Shown here in pieces: positions 46,901 through 57,165 of a stretch of 64,000 bases of DNA. A model generated the notes under the pieces. The model was given only the letters and a program-made list of their open reading frames with translations. It did no database searches and was not told where the DNA came from. Every line of letters begins with the position of its first letter. Within the stretch, counting starts at the first letter, position 1. Made by a program: the position numbers and the translations under genes. This DNA comes from Allolobophora icterica (taxonomy: Eukaryota; Annelida; Clitellata; Crassiclitellata; Lumbricidae). The stretch spans positions 7,243,523 to 7,307,522 of the forward strand of contig OY744608.1 of the NCBI GenBank assembly GCA_963556255.1, given 5' to 3'.

Positions 46901-46945
46901 TGAAACTTATAAACCCGGGCAACGCCGGGTAATCCAGCTAGTACA

Positions 46946-46965
46946 TCTATATAATAAAGCGAGAA

Positions 46966-47002
<37 letters not shown>

Positions 47003-47760
47003 TGTCTGTCTGTTTGACCGGGCTTAACTTCTACAATTTTGCACCTTTTCACTCCAAACCTTCACTGCTGTGTCGGCCTCGGCCTCGGACACCCAGTGGA
47101 GGGGTTCGCTTACCCCCCTTTCACCGCTAACATGGTGAAAATGCCCAAAACTCTACCCAACCGACCGTCCCTGACGACCCAGCGCGAAGCGCTCTATTTA
47201 TGGCGCCGGTATTCCCCAACGTCATTAATATAATGCGCATTTAACGACAAGCGGTTCTATTTATAGCGCGGATATTCCCCAACGTCATTAATAATGCAAA
47301 TAAAGACGTTGTTTACTTTCGCACAAAATTTAATTACGATCGAATCGAACTATATTCATCGTTTTACAGCAAAATTGTATGTTCAAAGACTCTGATTTAC
47401 TAAGGGCAGTGAGGGCTAGATTTCTGGCGTTTCTTGAATCCGCCAACGCCGGCTTCACCCTCTTCGACTGCGAAGCAGTCAGTCCACGGGAGACTGCAAA
47501 GCAGTCTCCCCGACTGCGAAGCAGTTGTCGCCACTCGACTGCGAAGCAGTCAGTCCACGGGAGACTGCGAAGCAGTCGTCGCCAGAGGGCGACTGCGAAG
47601 CAGTCAGTCCACGCCTACACTGCAAAGCAGTCTCCCCCACAGGTCGCCTAAATTTCTTCCTTATTCGCTACACGGATTTAAACATATACCTAAATTTGTT
47701 GCTTATTCGCTACAGGGATTGAAACTTATAACCCCGGGCAACGCCGGGTAAACCTGCTAG
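46946..47760 (+). mobile_element. Non-autonomous Helitron, copy B
   Basis: Starts TCTATATAATAAAGCGAG after A and ends CCCCGGGCAACGCCGGG...CTGCTAG before T. Only four bases (TACA) separate it from copy A. It carries (GT)n/(CTGT)n, the shared GACCGGGCTTAACTTCTACA stretch, seven hairpin units and no (GGT)n. 815 bp; no coding capacity. Confidence 0.9.
47466..47632. repeat. Hairpin array in Helitron B
   Basis: Seven units at 47466, 47492 (GCAAAGC), 47512, 47537, 47563, 47591 and 47618 (GCAAAGC). Arms are kept while the loop varies. Confidence 0.95.
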
Positions 47761-47782
47761 TATATAATATTATATGAACATA

Positions 47783-48364
47783 CACTGTGTCCGGAAATAA
47801 AGGGAACCCTTTTGTAAATAATGAAAATAATTAGTAAATGTACTTCGATTTTAAAAATTCCAAAACTGTTTTAATCCTGACATAATTATCAACAAATGTG
47901 TAATTTATGAACAACCTCCGCTAAAAAAATAACGTCATAGTGACGTCGCTAAATTAGAAATATAAACATAGGCCTACTGTTAGAAAATGGCGTTCAGCCA
48001 AGAAGACAAAATTGCTATAAAATCTTTACGAAAAAAGAAACATTTCGGACATATCGAACACACCTTGTAGTCTAATATTATTCAAGTATAAAAATAAAAT
48101 TCAACCGCAATGTGTTATTGATAAATAACATTTCAAAATAAGTGACACTTTTAAGGAAAATGTTAGGTGCCGTCCGTAACATTTGAATTCTGATGGAAAT
48201 TACGTCATTGTGACGTCATTGATGAATACCCAAACTTTATATCTACACTTTTTGTTGATAATTATGTCAGGATTAGAAAAGTTTTGAAATTTTGAAAATC
48301 GAAGCACATTTACTAATTATTTTCATTATTTACAAAAGGGTTCCCTTTATTTCCGGACACAGTG
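47783..48364 (+). mobile_element. Tc1/mariner-type deletion derivative
   Basis: Flanked by TA on both sides. Terminal inverted repeats of about 110 bp start CACTGTGTCCGGAAATAAAG, with few mismatches. In the interior, an ATG at 47987 opens MAFSQEDKIAIKSLRKKKHFG and soon stops at TAG. This looks like the first residues (helix-turn-helix start) of a Tc1/mariner transposase, so the element seems to have lost the rest of the gene. GTGACGTC motifs lie near both inner arm ends. Confidence 0.88.
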
Positions 48365-48590
48365 TATATACATACATACAGAAATCCATACACATGTACA
48401 GACATACATACAAACAACCATACACGCAAACATACAAATACACAGACTTACATACATACAACCATACATACAGACTTCCATACACACTTACACTCATCCA
48501 TACAAACATACGTACAAACATGCATACACACATACATTCATAGTAGTACATACAGACACACATAAATACATACAGAAATACATTCATAGT
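48365..48590 (+). repeat. (CATA)n degenerate microsatellite
   Basis: CATACA repeats up to 48590, 17 bases before the RAPGEF-type exon acceptor; the open frames are artefacts. Confidence 0.85.
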
Positions 48591-48607
48591 GTTGGGTTAT
48601 TTTACAG

Positions 48608-48838
48608 TTGCTGCTTGATTCTGGGCAGCCGTGGTCTCGTGAGTCTTCATCGTCAGTTGGTTTGGTGGCGCCACAGTTGCTGCTGCGTGGCATGGAGACG
48701 TGGTCAAAGCGCAGTTCACACGCCAGTGACACGTCGAGCGCCTACTCTGGATCGGATGTGATGCAGTCGTCGGCCGATGACCTCGAGGCCGACTTCTCCG
48801 GTCTTCCCGAGTCCGACGGAGAGGAGGGATTCTCCGAA
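48608..48838 (+). CDS. RAPGEF2: RAPGEF2/6-type (PDZ-GEF) exon: Ser/acidic linker before the second cNBD
   Basis: PDZ-GEFs (vertebrate RAPGEF2 and RAPGEF6, fly Gef26, worm pxf-1) activate Rap GTPases at cell junctions and membranes. The exon follows the acceptor GGGTTATTTTACAG (ends 48607), ends at GAA|GTAAGA (48839), is 77 codons long and is phase 0 at both ends. It encodes SSHASDTSSAYSGSDVMQSS then DDLEADFSGLPESDGEEGFSE. This matches the family region with a Ser-rich SDxxSxSxSD segment and the signature D(M/V)DLSGLPE followed by acidic residues, just upstream of the second cyclic-nucleotide-binding-like domain. The joining exon at 61881 continues the alignment in frame. The beginning of the exon (LLLDSGQPWSRES) is not conserved, so its exact start is less sure. 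RAPGEF2 and RAPGEF6 cannot be told apart; most invertebrates have one gene. Confidence 0.85.
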
Positions 48839-48889
48839 GTAAGACTTCGATCACGTGATGTAATTGATGCACTTCTGTAGCGCCGTTTT

Positions 48890-49060
48890 CAAGTGAAATT
48901 GTTGGCATTTGTCTTTCAAAGTTTTGCAGAGCGAAGAGTCTGGCAACTTGGGAAGTAAGACTTACAATCACTGTGACTACCTGATGTAACTGCTCCTCTA
49001 TCAACACCTCTGATGAGTCTCTCTTCAAGTGGTGCTAAATAAATTTACAATTGCCATTGC
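48890..49060 (+). repeat. LINE/SINE-tail-like repeat
   Basis: CTTCTGTAGCGCCGTTTTCA and GTGCTAAATAAATTTACAAT resemble retroelement 3' ends. Confidence 0.4.
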
Positions 49061-49136
49061 CAATTGAATGCCCAAGCACATCTATACTTAATGTGTGTCG
49101 AGTATCTCGGGTAATGCCCTAACAGAATAACTTGAG

Positions 49137-49317
49137 CAGGGACGTATCTAGCGTTGGGCTTGGGGGGGGGCTTAAGCCCCCCCCCAAACGAAGTTGAAGC
49201 CCCCCAAACAAGTCAAGCCGTTGTATGCTTACGGCTAAAATTCGTATGAACACTGTATAAATGTTGCCATGTTCAAGGCTTAAGCCCCCCAAACGAAAAA
49301 GGCTAGTTACGTGCCTG
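49137..49317 (+). mobile_element. Non-autonomous hAT element
   Basis: Starts CAGGGACGTATCTAGC and ends GGCTAGTTACGTGCCTG (imperfect inverted repeats of about 16 bp). A perfect 8-bp target duplication AACTTGAG flanks it (49129-49136 and 49318-49325). The interior is C/G runs (GGCTTAAGCCCCCCC). 181 bp; no ORF. Confidence 0.9.
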
Positions 49318-49564
49318 AACTTGAGAGTAATAACAAATCCAGAAGCCACAGACGGTTCAAGTTTTTACAGACGGGGAAATATCTTTCCCAGTTGTGTTAA
49401 ATTTGTTTAGTAAAGGTTTACAGAAAAGGTTTGTGGTTGACGTTTGAATGACGTTTACCGTTTGAACGCCCACGTCAGTGAGAAGTAGAAGCTTCGAGCA
49501 GGCGACGTATAACGCCATCTCGCGAATGAGAACTAAATGAATCAATGAATTTCTATATAATATG

Positions 49565-49680
49565 AGAGAGGCTGAGGCAGAGGAGGGAGGGAAGGAGAGG
49601 GGAGGGAGAGGGGCAGAGAGAGAGAGAGCGAGAGCGGAGAGAGAGGGAGACAGTGAGAAGGGAAGAATAGGAAGGTGCAG
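49565..49680 (+). repeat. GA-rich tract
   Basis: Degenerate (GAGAGG)n; the open frames on both strands are artefacts. Confidence 0.8.
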
Positions 49681-49859
49681 GGAGAAGACAATAGAAGGAT
49701 TGCTGATCGGCAGAGAATTGGACAATGGTGAGCAACAGTCGATTTTTTGCAGAAAGATCATTTCGCCAAACAAGGTCGTCGATGATCATTGTGGGAAGTG
49801 CTCTTTGATACTTGGACTTCATTGTTTCTCTATTTAGCCATCGGTGAAGACCATTCCAT

Positions 49860-49945
49860 GGATCGTTGTCTTGTGGTGTCAGGGTGTCAGCGCTTCTGAG
49901 GCGTTGTCATGAACAGGCGCTGTAAAAATGTGGATTACAATGAAC
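49860..49945 (+). repeat. LINE 3' tail
   Basis: GTCAGCGCTTCTGAGGCGTT and AGGCGCTGTAAAAATGTGG, the same tail as at 19620-19690. Confidence 0.55.
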
Positions 49946-50049
49946 ATTGTTTTTTTTCATCGGAGTACATGCGAATCTAATTAAAAGACAGACAAATTAG
50001 GGATATCAATGCTACAGTATGTAATGTTGCAAAGATGCAGAAAGCAATT

Positions 50050-50210
50050 GTATGCATGTATATATATATGTGATTGTGTGTGTGTATGTATGTATGTATG
50101 TATGTATATATGTATGCATGAGTATTTGTGTGTATATATATGTATGTATGTGTGTTTGTGTATGTATGTGTATGTAATTTTGTATGTACATGTATATATC
50201 TAGATGTAAT
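50050..50210 (+). repeat. (TATG)n microsatellite
   Basis: TATGTATG repeats with GTGTGT interruptions. Confidence 0.85.
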
Positions 50211-50633
50211 AGAGCAGCTTTAAAAAATCTCAATGGTAAAGAAATGGTTAATATAATCCGTTTGTGTCTATCACTTTGTCCTCAAAGGCACCAAAGAACA
50301 GGTAACTGACCGGAATGTAAGCAGAAACGTTTCTTGGACAGTGTCTTCTAACCTTAAGTTACCATAGTTACCTGACCTCAGTGAATCTCGCTCACCTCGG
50401 ATAGAGAGTTCATGAATGACCAAAGCTGGTAGGTTATTCAGTACTGAACAGGCTGATATGTAGAGCATTCCATTATCTTATGCGGTGAATTCCTACCGCA
50501 TTCGCCAGAGGGAGGTGCTGTGCGTTTACGTTGATGCCAGGCGGTTGAGTTTGATTCGTTCGCTAGGTGGCCAACAGGCGCGTGGAGTTTACCAGTGATC
50601 TTATCATAGACTGATGGATCTTTATCACCAACT

Positions 50634-50684
50634 AGTCGAACTTATCAGGTGATTATTGAGTCTTTTCACCTGATAAGTTCGACT
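50634..50684. repeat. Perfect hairpin inside the minisatellite
   Basis: AGTCGAACTTATCAGGTGA and its exact inverse TCACCTGATAAGTTCGACT are separated by 13 bases. The arms include the GATAAG/CTTATC core of the minisatellite. Confidence 0.95.
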
Positions 50685-51436
50685 TTACCATTGAGATTAT
50701 ATCACTTACAAGTGGATCTTATCACTTGCTAGTGGATCTTGCCACTGACTAGTAGATCTTTCATTGACTAGTGAATCTTATCACTTCTAGTGGATCTTAT
50801 CACTGACGATTGATTCTTATCACTTACTATTGCATCTTTATGTTACTTGCTATTGGATCTTATCTGACTATTGAATCTTATCACAGACTGGTGGATTTTA
50901 TCGCTTATTGATGGATCTTATCACTGTCTGTTGAATCTTATCACTTACTAATGTATCTTATCACTCACAAGTGGATCTTATCACTGACTAGTGGATCTTA
51001 TCACTCATTGATGGATCTTATCACTGACTATTGGATCTTATCACTTACTAATAGATCTTATCACTCACAAAGTCACAAGTGGATCTTATCACTGACTAGT
51101 GGATCTTATCACTCATTGATGGATCTTATCACTGACTATTGGATCTTATCACTTACTAATAGATCTTATCACTCACAAAGTCACAAGTGGATCTTATCAC
51201 TGACTAGTGGATCTTATCACTCATTGATGGATCTTATCACTGACTATTGGATCTTATCACTTACTAATAGATCTTATCACTCACAAAGTCACAAGTGGAT
51301 CTTATCACTGACTAGTGGATCTTATCACAGACTTGTGGTTCTTATCACTTATTGGTGGATGTTATCACTGACCTTAGTTCGAGAATTTGCATTTTACGAA
51401 TTTTAAGAATTTTAAAAATTCACGAATTTTAACAAG

Positions 51437-51458
51437 TTTTAAAACTGCAGTTTTAAAA
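51437..51458. repeat. Perfect palindrome
   Basis: TTTTAAAACTG followed immediately by its inverse CAGTTTTAAAA, in an AATT-rich island that interrupts the minisatellite. Confidence 0.9.
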
Positions 51459-51889
51459 TTCGTTTATCGCTTTTTATTGAATCTTATCACTTACTAGTGA
51501 ATCTTATCACATACTAGTGGACCTTTTATATCACTAGCTACTGGATTATATTGTGATTAGTGGATCTGATCAAAGACCAGTGGATCTTATCGCTGGCCAG
51601 TGATTTGTTGTGGTCAGACTGGGTCTTTTAGCTGGTGCTGCTGTCAGCTCGTCTGTGGAGTGGCATTTGTCCCATGGTTTTGCGTATGTTGCTGATCAAT
51701 ACCAATTCTCTGTGGATGTTTAGAGTCATTGCGTCAATTCTGTCGCCATGGCAATATGTTGCCATGGTGATCGTGCGATTTCTGGAATTGACATCTTTTA
51801 TCTGGAATTGACATCTTTCATTGGGGTTCGTTTTGGGGCAGGACGCGAGATTGGTTGATGCTAAACAGCTGTTGTTATCTTCCCTCATA

Positions 51890-52073
51890 TGCAGGCAGAA
51901 ATTATTTGGCCAGATGGTTTGCTGAATTGCTGGTTTTGTGGGCGGCTTTGTGGTTCGTTAGCGTGGCCTTTTCACTGGTTGGTTTGCTGGTTCACTGTTA
52001 GGCTTGGCTTGTCGGTTGGCTGGCTTTTGTGGTTTCTGGTTGGCGGGCTGACCTGGCTAATTGGTTGGCTTTA
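51890..52073 (+). repeat. Degenerate TTGGTTGGC repeat
   Basis: GGTTGGCTGGC-type repeats; continues after the miniature element at 52500-52790, showing that the element inserted into it. Confidence 0.75.
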
Positions 52074-52492
52074 GGGGTCCACCGGAAATCGCCTCGGACA
52101 TTTGCCTCGGCCGGAAATCCCGTTTCCGGAAGTATTCGCCTCGGCAAATACTGTAGACGCAAATAGTTGCAAAAAAATTTTTCTTACAAAAATTTTCTTT
52201 CCTTTAAAAACTTATTCAATAAACTTACGTATATAAAATTATAAATGTTCAGCCTTAAAACAATTACACAGAAAACTTCACAACTGCACAGAAATGACTA
52301 CAATTCAAATAATATTGTATTAGTCACTTATTACAAGTACACAAATTTATGTCGATAATTTTTTATTACATGATAAATGTGAAGCTTCGCATATGGAACA
52401 AATGGTACCCGGTTCGTTTCCGGATCCGGCAAATAGTACATCCAAATACTCGGATTCGGTGCTCGGTGGAAAATGTCTTTCCGGTGGACCCC
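52074..52492 (+). mobile_element. TA-flanked miniature element (copy 3 of 3)
   Basis: The same ends as copies 1 and 2, with TA on both sides, 419 bp. It was inserted into a TTGGTTGGC-type simple repeat that resumes on the far side. Confidence 0.88.
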
Positions 52493-52797
52493 TAGTTGAC
52501 TTGTTGGTGTGGATGGTAGATTGGATGATTTGGATGAATTGCTAGTTGGTTTGTTGACTTTGGTAGTTTGTTGGTTGGCTGTCTTTGCTGGTTCATTAGC
52601 TGACTTGTATTTTGTATGGTTTGCTGGTTTGGTTGTCTGTCTGGCTGCCTTACTACTGTTTTTGCATTGGCTGACTTGTGTGGTTTGTTGGCTGGCTGGT
52701 TGCCTTTATTGCTAGTTGTCAGTCAGTGGGTAGGTTGATTGGGTATCATGAGTATTTGTTTGGTTATCTGGCTGACTGATTGGCTGTCCAGTTGACA

Positions 52798-52905
52798 GGC
52801 AGGAGTTGACCTCTGCCAGGAGTTGACCTCTGTCAGGAGTTGACCTCTGCCAGGAGTTGACCTCTGTCAGGAGTTTACCTCTGCCAGGAGTTTACCTCTG
52901 CCAGT
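52798..52905 (+). repeat. 17-bp minisatellite
   Basis: About six copies of AGGAGTTGACCTCTGCC with a C/T alternation (GCC/GTC). Confidence 0.95.
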
Positions 52906-52929
52906 GGTTGCTCTCGGTTTTGTTTTGGG

Positions 52930-53860
52930 AATTTAGCCTTAGGCAGTTCAGATCCACTGCCAAAGGTTTCTGCCAATAAGCTTAGTAGAATTACCAGAGA
53001 AATAACCATAATCATCCTTCAGTCCCCACCCATCAAATACCACTCACCGATTTATGAAATCACCCATGTGCAAATACCCTCGATAAAAGTTCTATATTGT
53101 ATTGTATGGTTTTTAAACATTTATATCATCACATAATATATGTGTATATATCTTCTATATTTGTGTATGTATGTATCTTCCAAATATCAGAATGTCTTGA
53201 CCTTTGACAATACTGGTTACGACCTTGCATACTTGCAAACATATTGGTAACTCTGGGATCTGAAATTCTGACAATGACGCACAATTTCCAGAGTGTTGAA
53301 ATCTTCCTCTTACTCCGGAAGTTCTCCTTCAATGACGGGTGCAGAGTATACATCATCGCATCAGATTCCGCTGCGTGATGAGGTTTCGTCGTTGCCTAAG
53401 CGGTATTAATCTCGTGTGTAATGTGATTTTTTATCCAGATAATGCGTGATTTCAACAATATACTTCTGGTAGCCAGTAATTGCGGATGTGTGAATAATTT
53501 ACTGGTACCGGGTGTGATGGTTCTCGTGCGCGGAGCCATTCCCTGTTGTCAGATGCCCTGTATGGCCTTAGGGACCTTGTCAGGTCGAGCTAACTGATTT
53601 CTGGCAGATTCATGGTGAAAGGCGTTGAAAAGGACGCTGATGAGCTCTGGTAAAAAAAACTGAATTGTGCGGATGCCATTTAGTTAAACTTGCTGTGGAC
53701 CTATGTTTGAGGGGAACATCAGCGCTAAAATGGTTTTTTATCATCAGGATTTTTCGATGACTTGTCACCTTTTTGACCTTTTTCAGTCCTCCAAACACAC
53801 ATATGGCCCAACATTTTCTAGTAAGAGCCTTGGTTAAAAGCTGTTTGATGAAGTTCTGTC
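52930..53860. other. No gene seen
   Basis: No exon or clear repeat. Confidence 0.4.
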
Positions 53861-53869
53861 ATAACAAAG

Positions 53870-53945
53870 ATGATTAGCGTCGCCCTCCTCCTTTATCCAA
53901 GCTTAGGACTGTCTCTAACAGAGTAGGGACAGTAGGGACAGAATA
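53870..53945 (+). repeat. Family F fragment
   Basis: GTCGCCCTCCTCCTTTATCC and AACAGAGTAGGGACAG match 41330-41470. A further TAGGGACAG duplication is present. Confidence 0.55.
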
Positions 53946-54555
53946 ATTTACTGGTACGGGGTGCGGTACCAGTATTATGGATGGACAGTGTAAATATTCC
54001 CTCTGTTCACGCCTTTGGAAGGGTGCATTACTTTTTGAGTCTGGAACCCCTTTCATAGGGATTTTGGCAGCCCAGTTGAATAAAAGATGCAGTTGTAAAA
54101 GAAGGGGGAAAACTCTTCCTACCCCTCGTGTTGGTACTATTTGCGTTGAAGATGTATTTCCTCACTTGTTTAACTCCTGCCCCAAGGTCACTTCTCCCAC
54201 TTCTGCCAACCACTTCTTGTGCCTGAGTTGTATACCCCACACTGCAAGGATAAAATATGAGAAATGATGAACTACTGCTGTTCTTGGATGTGCCTACAAC
54301 CGTGTTTGATGAATTTGTTCATCGAAGACTCCGATATTTTGGTCATGTGGACAGAGGATAGCAGCTGGTCGAAATCCCACACAATGCGCCACATGCAAGG
54401 AAAGCGATGCAAAAGGAGATGACGGCGATTGTGATGGATGGACGGTGTAAATGGAGACTCTAAGAAGATTTGGTGTAAACAGAAGAACAGCAAATCTCCG
54501 AAAAATGAACATCATTTACCTGCATCTGTTGCCACCAAATGACTAGCGTTAGGAA

Positions 54556-55020
54556 ATGATGATGATGGTGGTGGTGGTAGCGGTGGTGGTAGCGATGATG
54601 GTGGTGGTGATGGCGGCGGTGGTGGTGGTGTTGGGGGTAGTGGTGGTAGCGGTGGTGGTAGCGATGATGGTGGTGGTGATGGCGGTGGTGGTAGCGGTGG
54701 TGGTGGTGGTGTTGGGGGGTGGTAGCGGTGGTGGTAACGATGATGGTGGTGGTGATGGCGGTGGTGGTGGTGGTGGTGTTAGGGGTGGTGTTGGGGGTGG
54801 TGGTGGTAGCGATGGTGGTGGTGATGGCGTGGTGGTGTTGGTGGTGGTGATGATGGTGGTGGTGATGATGGTGGTGGTAGCGATGATGGTGGTGATGGCA
54901 GTGGTGGTTGTGGTGGTGGTAGGGATGGCGGTGATGACGGCGGCGGTTGTGGTGGCAGTGAGGGTGGTGACGGTGGTGGCAGTGGAGGTGGGGTCGATGG
55001 CGGCGGTGGTGGTAATTAGC
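54556..55020 (+). repeat. (GGT/GAT)n trinucleotide tract
   Basis: About 460 bp of GGTGGTGAT-type repeats with larger duplicated blocks (TGATGGTGGTGGTGATGGCG several times). Long open frames on both strands (Val-rich on plus, His-rich on minus) are repeat artefacts. Confidence 0.95.
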
Positions 55021-55039
55021 GCTGGAAATCATTAGTCTA

Positions 55040-55290
55040 CGATGAAATTTACGAAGTGTCCCGTGCAGTGGACAGCAAAGCGGCGGGAAGGGGAAGGTCA
55101 GTGCTCGAATTACGACAGCAGAGGGTGTCGATAAGCATCCCTCGGCGCAGTCCCCCTCCCTGTCCCCATCGGCGCAGTCCCCCTCCCTGTCCCCCATCGG
55201 CCGTCGCTTGGATGTATCGAGTGGCTCCGTCGTGCGCGGTTGCGTCATCGTGTCGGAGTCCAATAGTTGTCTAAGGGAGCGAATCGTATG
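55040..55290. other. GC-rich segment with a short duplication
   Basis: GGCGCAGTCCCCCTCCCTGT is present twice in tandem near 55145 and 55172. No frame is convincing. It lies 1.4 kb before the possible first exon at 56624, but there is no direct evidence of a promoter. Confidence 0.3.
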
Positions 55291-55489
55291 TGTCATCGGC
55301 AGACACGTTCGTGGAGGATATCAGCGCATGTGTCCTCGTGTTGTTTCATATCACTGGATGGACGAGGCCATTGCGTTGCAAATGGATACGATTTGGCCTT
55401 ACATCGAATTAGGATAGGTTTCGTGTTTTCTTGAGATTGAGCAGGAATTGCGTTTTGTCCGGAAAGATTGGTTTTAAGTTTGATAGATC

Positions 55490-55850
55490 AAAGTTTACGT
55501 TACATCTGGAGGGATAACAGTCATCTTAAGTCGGATAGATTAAGAGTTGGGTAATGTGTGGAGAGATATTCATATTAAGTTTGGTAGATGAAGTGTTGTA
55601 TCCGGAGGGATAGTCAGTCATCTTAAGGTGGGCAGCTGAAAAGTTATGTTGTGTGTGGAGGATTGTTATCGTATCTTAAGTCAGGTATCTGAGTCATCTT
55701 AAGTTGGATAGATCAAGAGTTACATTGTATCTGGAGAGATAATCATCTTAAGTCAGGCATATTTGTCATCTCAATTGGATAGATCAAAAGTTTCATTGTA
55801 TCGGGCGAGATAGTCATCTTAATTTGGATGGATCAAGAGTTGCATTTCAT
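55490..55850 (+). repeat. Degenerate minisatellite, about 60-bp unit
   Basis: Five or six loose units with ATCTTAAGT, GATAGATCAAGAGTTACATT and TCTGGAGGGATA. Confidence 0.8.
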
Positions 55851-55859
55851 CGGAAGATT

Positions 55860-56620
55860 TATGACGCTGCAGTTTTAGGTTGGACAGCTTCTGCATCATC
55901 AGTTGATGTGTTGTGTGCGAGGCAGAATACGATTCGTTCACTTAGCGACATCCAGGGGCTGATGTGTCAACTGGAGATTGTATTTTGCGTGAGTTGCATT
56001 AGAAAATGATATGAAAGTGCCTACGATATTTTAGACGTTACCAATCGATAGGAAATTTCACGAACGAATGCTCTACGGGTTTCTTCTGATCTGGATTGTG
56101 GATGTTACTTTGGCAAGAGGATTATCTTATGCTGGGTTGCACGAACAGAGATTACTAAACAAAGGATTATTGAGGCAGGCCGATAAATAAGACAGAGTTA
56201 TACTGGATGTGCTGGTGTGATGAACAGTCTGAACTTCAAGTTTCTCGCTGGCTGGAATACTCTCCAAAAGAGTGTGCAGATATTACCGTGACTTTAGCAT
56301 TAGTGGAATATTGTAAATCAAGTTACCGTACTTGGATTTAGTCATTTGCAAACCTTTTGGTTGGATATAAAGTGGTAACGACTTGTTTTCGGGGCCGTGG
56401 TATATGAACGATGGTAATGTCACAGATGACATTTTGTCTGGAACCGTGTGCAGTACGTATTTGTTGTTGTGGCTGGGTGACAGTATCGTGTAACTACTGC
56501 ATCAAAGTACGTGAGACAGTGCAGAGGAGTATTGGTTTTGGTACTGTGTTGGTGTCTTAAGAAATTAGAACGACCGTGAGCTTTTACATTTGAATTCAAG
56601 GGCAACTAAGCAACTGTACA
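55860..56620. other. No gene seen
   Basis: Unique-looking; no supported exon before 56624. Confidence 0.4.
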
Positions 56621-56623
56621 AAA

Positions 56624-56692
56624 ATGAGTGGATCAAAGATGTTCGAGAACTTTCTGTTTAACTACAACATGACGTTTATCAAGTTCACCAGG
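56624..56692 (+). CDS. Possible alternative first exon (23 codons)
   Basis: An ATG (context AAAATGA) with an in-frame stop 33 bases upstream opens MSGSKMFENFLFNYNMTFI and KFTR. It ends at the donor AGG|GTAAGA (56693) in phase 0, which would join the RAPGEF-type exon at 61881 in frame and skip the Ser/acidic linker exon at 48608. The residues do not match any known RAPGEF start. The evidence is limited to ATG, donor and phase. Confidence 0.25.
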
Positions 56693-56783
56693 GTAAGAAT
56701 CATAGCGGATTACAATTTTGGATTCAGTGCTTCATCTTCTTTGCTGATAACGAGAAATTCAGGATTTTTAATATGAAAGTGAG

Positions 56784-57057
56784 CACTGGCGGTGAGCTTG
56801 TTTCACAGGTGGGGGGGGGGACACTGTTGAACTGATCTGGTGAAAAGAGTTTGAACTGATCTGCTCAAAAAAGAGGTAAAAAAAATGTTTTGCGTCTCAC
56901 ACACGAAATTTTTTTAAACCATTTTTGGGAAAAATTTGACGACCTTTCTTTGTGGTTTCTTCAAAAAGCGGGGGGAGGAATGTATGGTGTGTCCCCCACT
57001 CCTAAAGGTGAGGAGGACTTGTCCCTCTCGACCCCCGCCCCATGATCGCCGCCCATG
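56784..57057 (-). mobile_element. Non-autonomous hAT element, intact copy
   Basis: Same family as 724-1909. Ends CACTGGCGGTGAGC and GATCGCCGCCCATG. A perfect 8-bp target duplication AAAGTGAG occupies 56776-56783 and 57058-57065, which fixes the family ends and the hAT assignment. Confidence 0.92.
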
Positions 57058-57165
57058 AAAGTGAGGTTAGATGTCATCCAGCAAACTGAAAACGAGCAAA
57101 AGTGTTTCACTATATCAGGGTTGCCTGAATTCTGTGTGCAGTTCATGGCGGTCCTTATTATAGTA

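Larger units (their letters stand above)
45694..46941 (+). mobile_element. Non-autonomous Helitron, copy A
   Basis: Starts TCTATATAAATAAAGC after an A and ends CCCGGGCAACGCCGGG, 7 bases, CTAG before a T. This is the Helitron pattern (5' TC, a 3' hairpin about 10 bases before CTRR, A|T target, no target duplication). After a (TCTG)n run comes a conserved stretch, GACCGGGCTTAACTTCTACA and GCACCTTTTCACTC, shared with copies B and C. The interior has 12 GACTGCGAAGCAGTC-type hairpins and then (GGT)n. It contains no helicase; it is 1248 bp. Confidence 0.9.
50600..51605 (+). repeat. GGATCTTATCACT minisatellite with a 108-bp higher-order unit
   Basis: Basic unit of about 20 bp (TGGATCTTATCACTGACTA). 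From 51000 to 51300 three copies of a 108-bp block are nearly identical (TCACTCACAA at 51061, 51169 and 51277). Since 108 is a multiple of 3, a 151-codon open frame results; it is an artefact. Confidence 0.95.

Noticed and set aside
46132..47052. DCEAVSxR / LRSSxxT repeat protein of 181 codons
   Set aside because: Reading of the hairpin array inside Helitron A; frames shift between units and on both strands, so there is no coding constraint.
46277..47632. CRISPR-like array
   Set aside because: The repeats are palindromic and regularly spaced in part, but the 'spacers' are themselves repeated, there are no cas genes, the genome is eukaryotic and Helitron ends enclose the array.
50951..51406. 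151-codon WILSLTSGSYHS repeat protein
   Set aside because: Arises because the 108-bp higher-order unit is a multiple of three; no splice sites and AT-rich surroundings.
54460..55296. 278-codon His-rich minus-strand protein
   Set aside because: Opposite strand of a (GGT/GAT)n tract; the non-repetitive ends have no recognisable domain.
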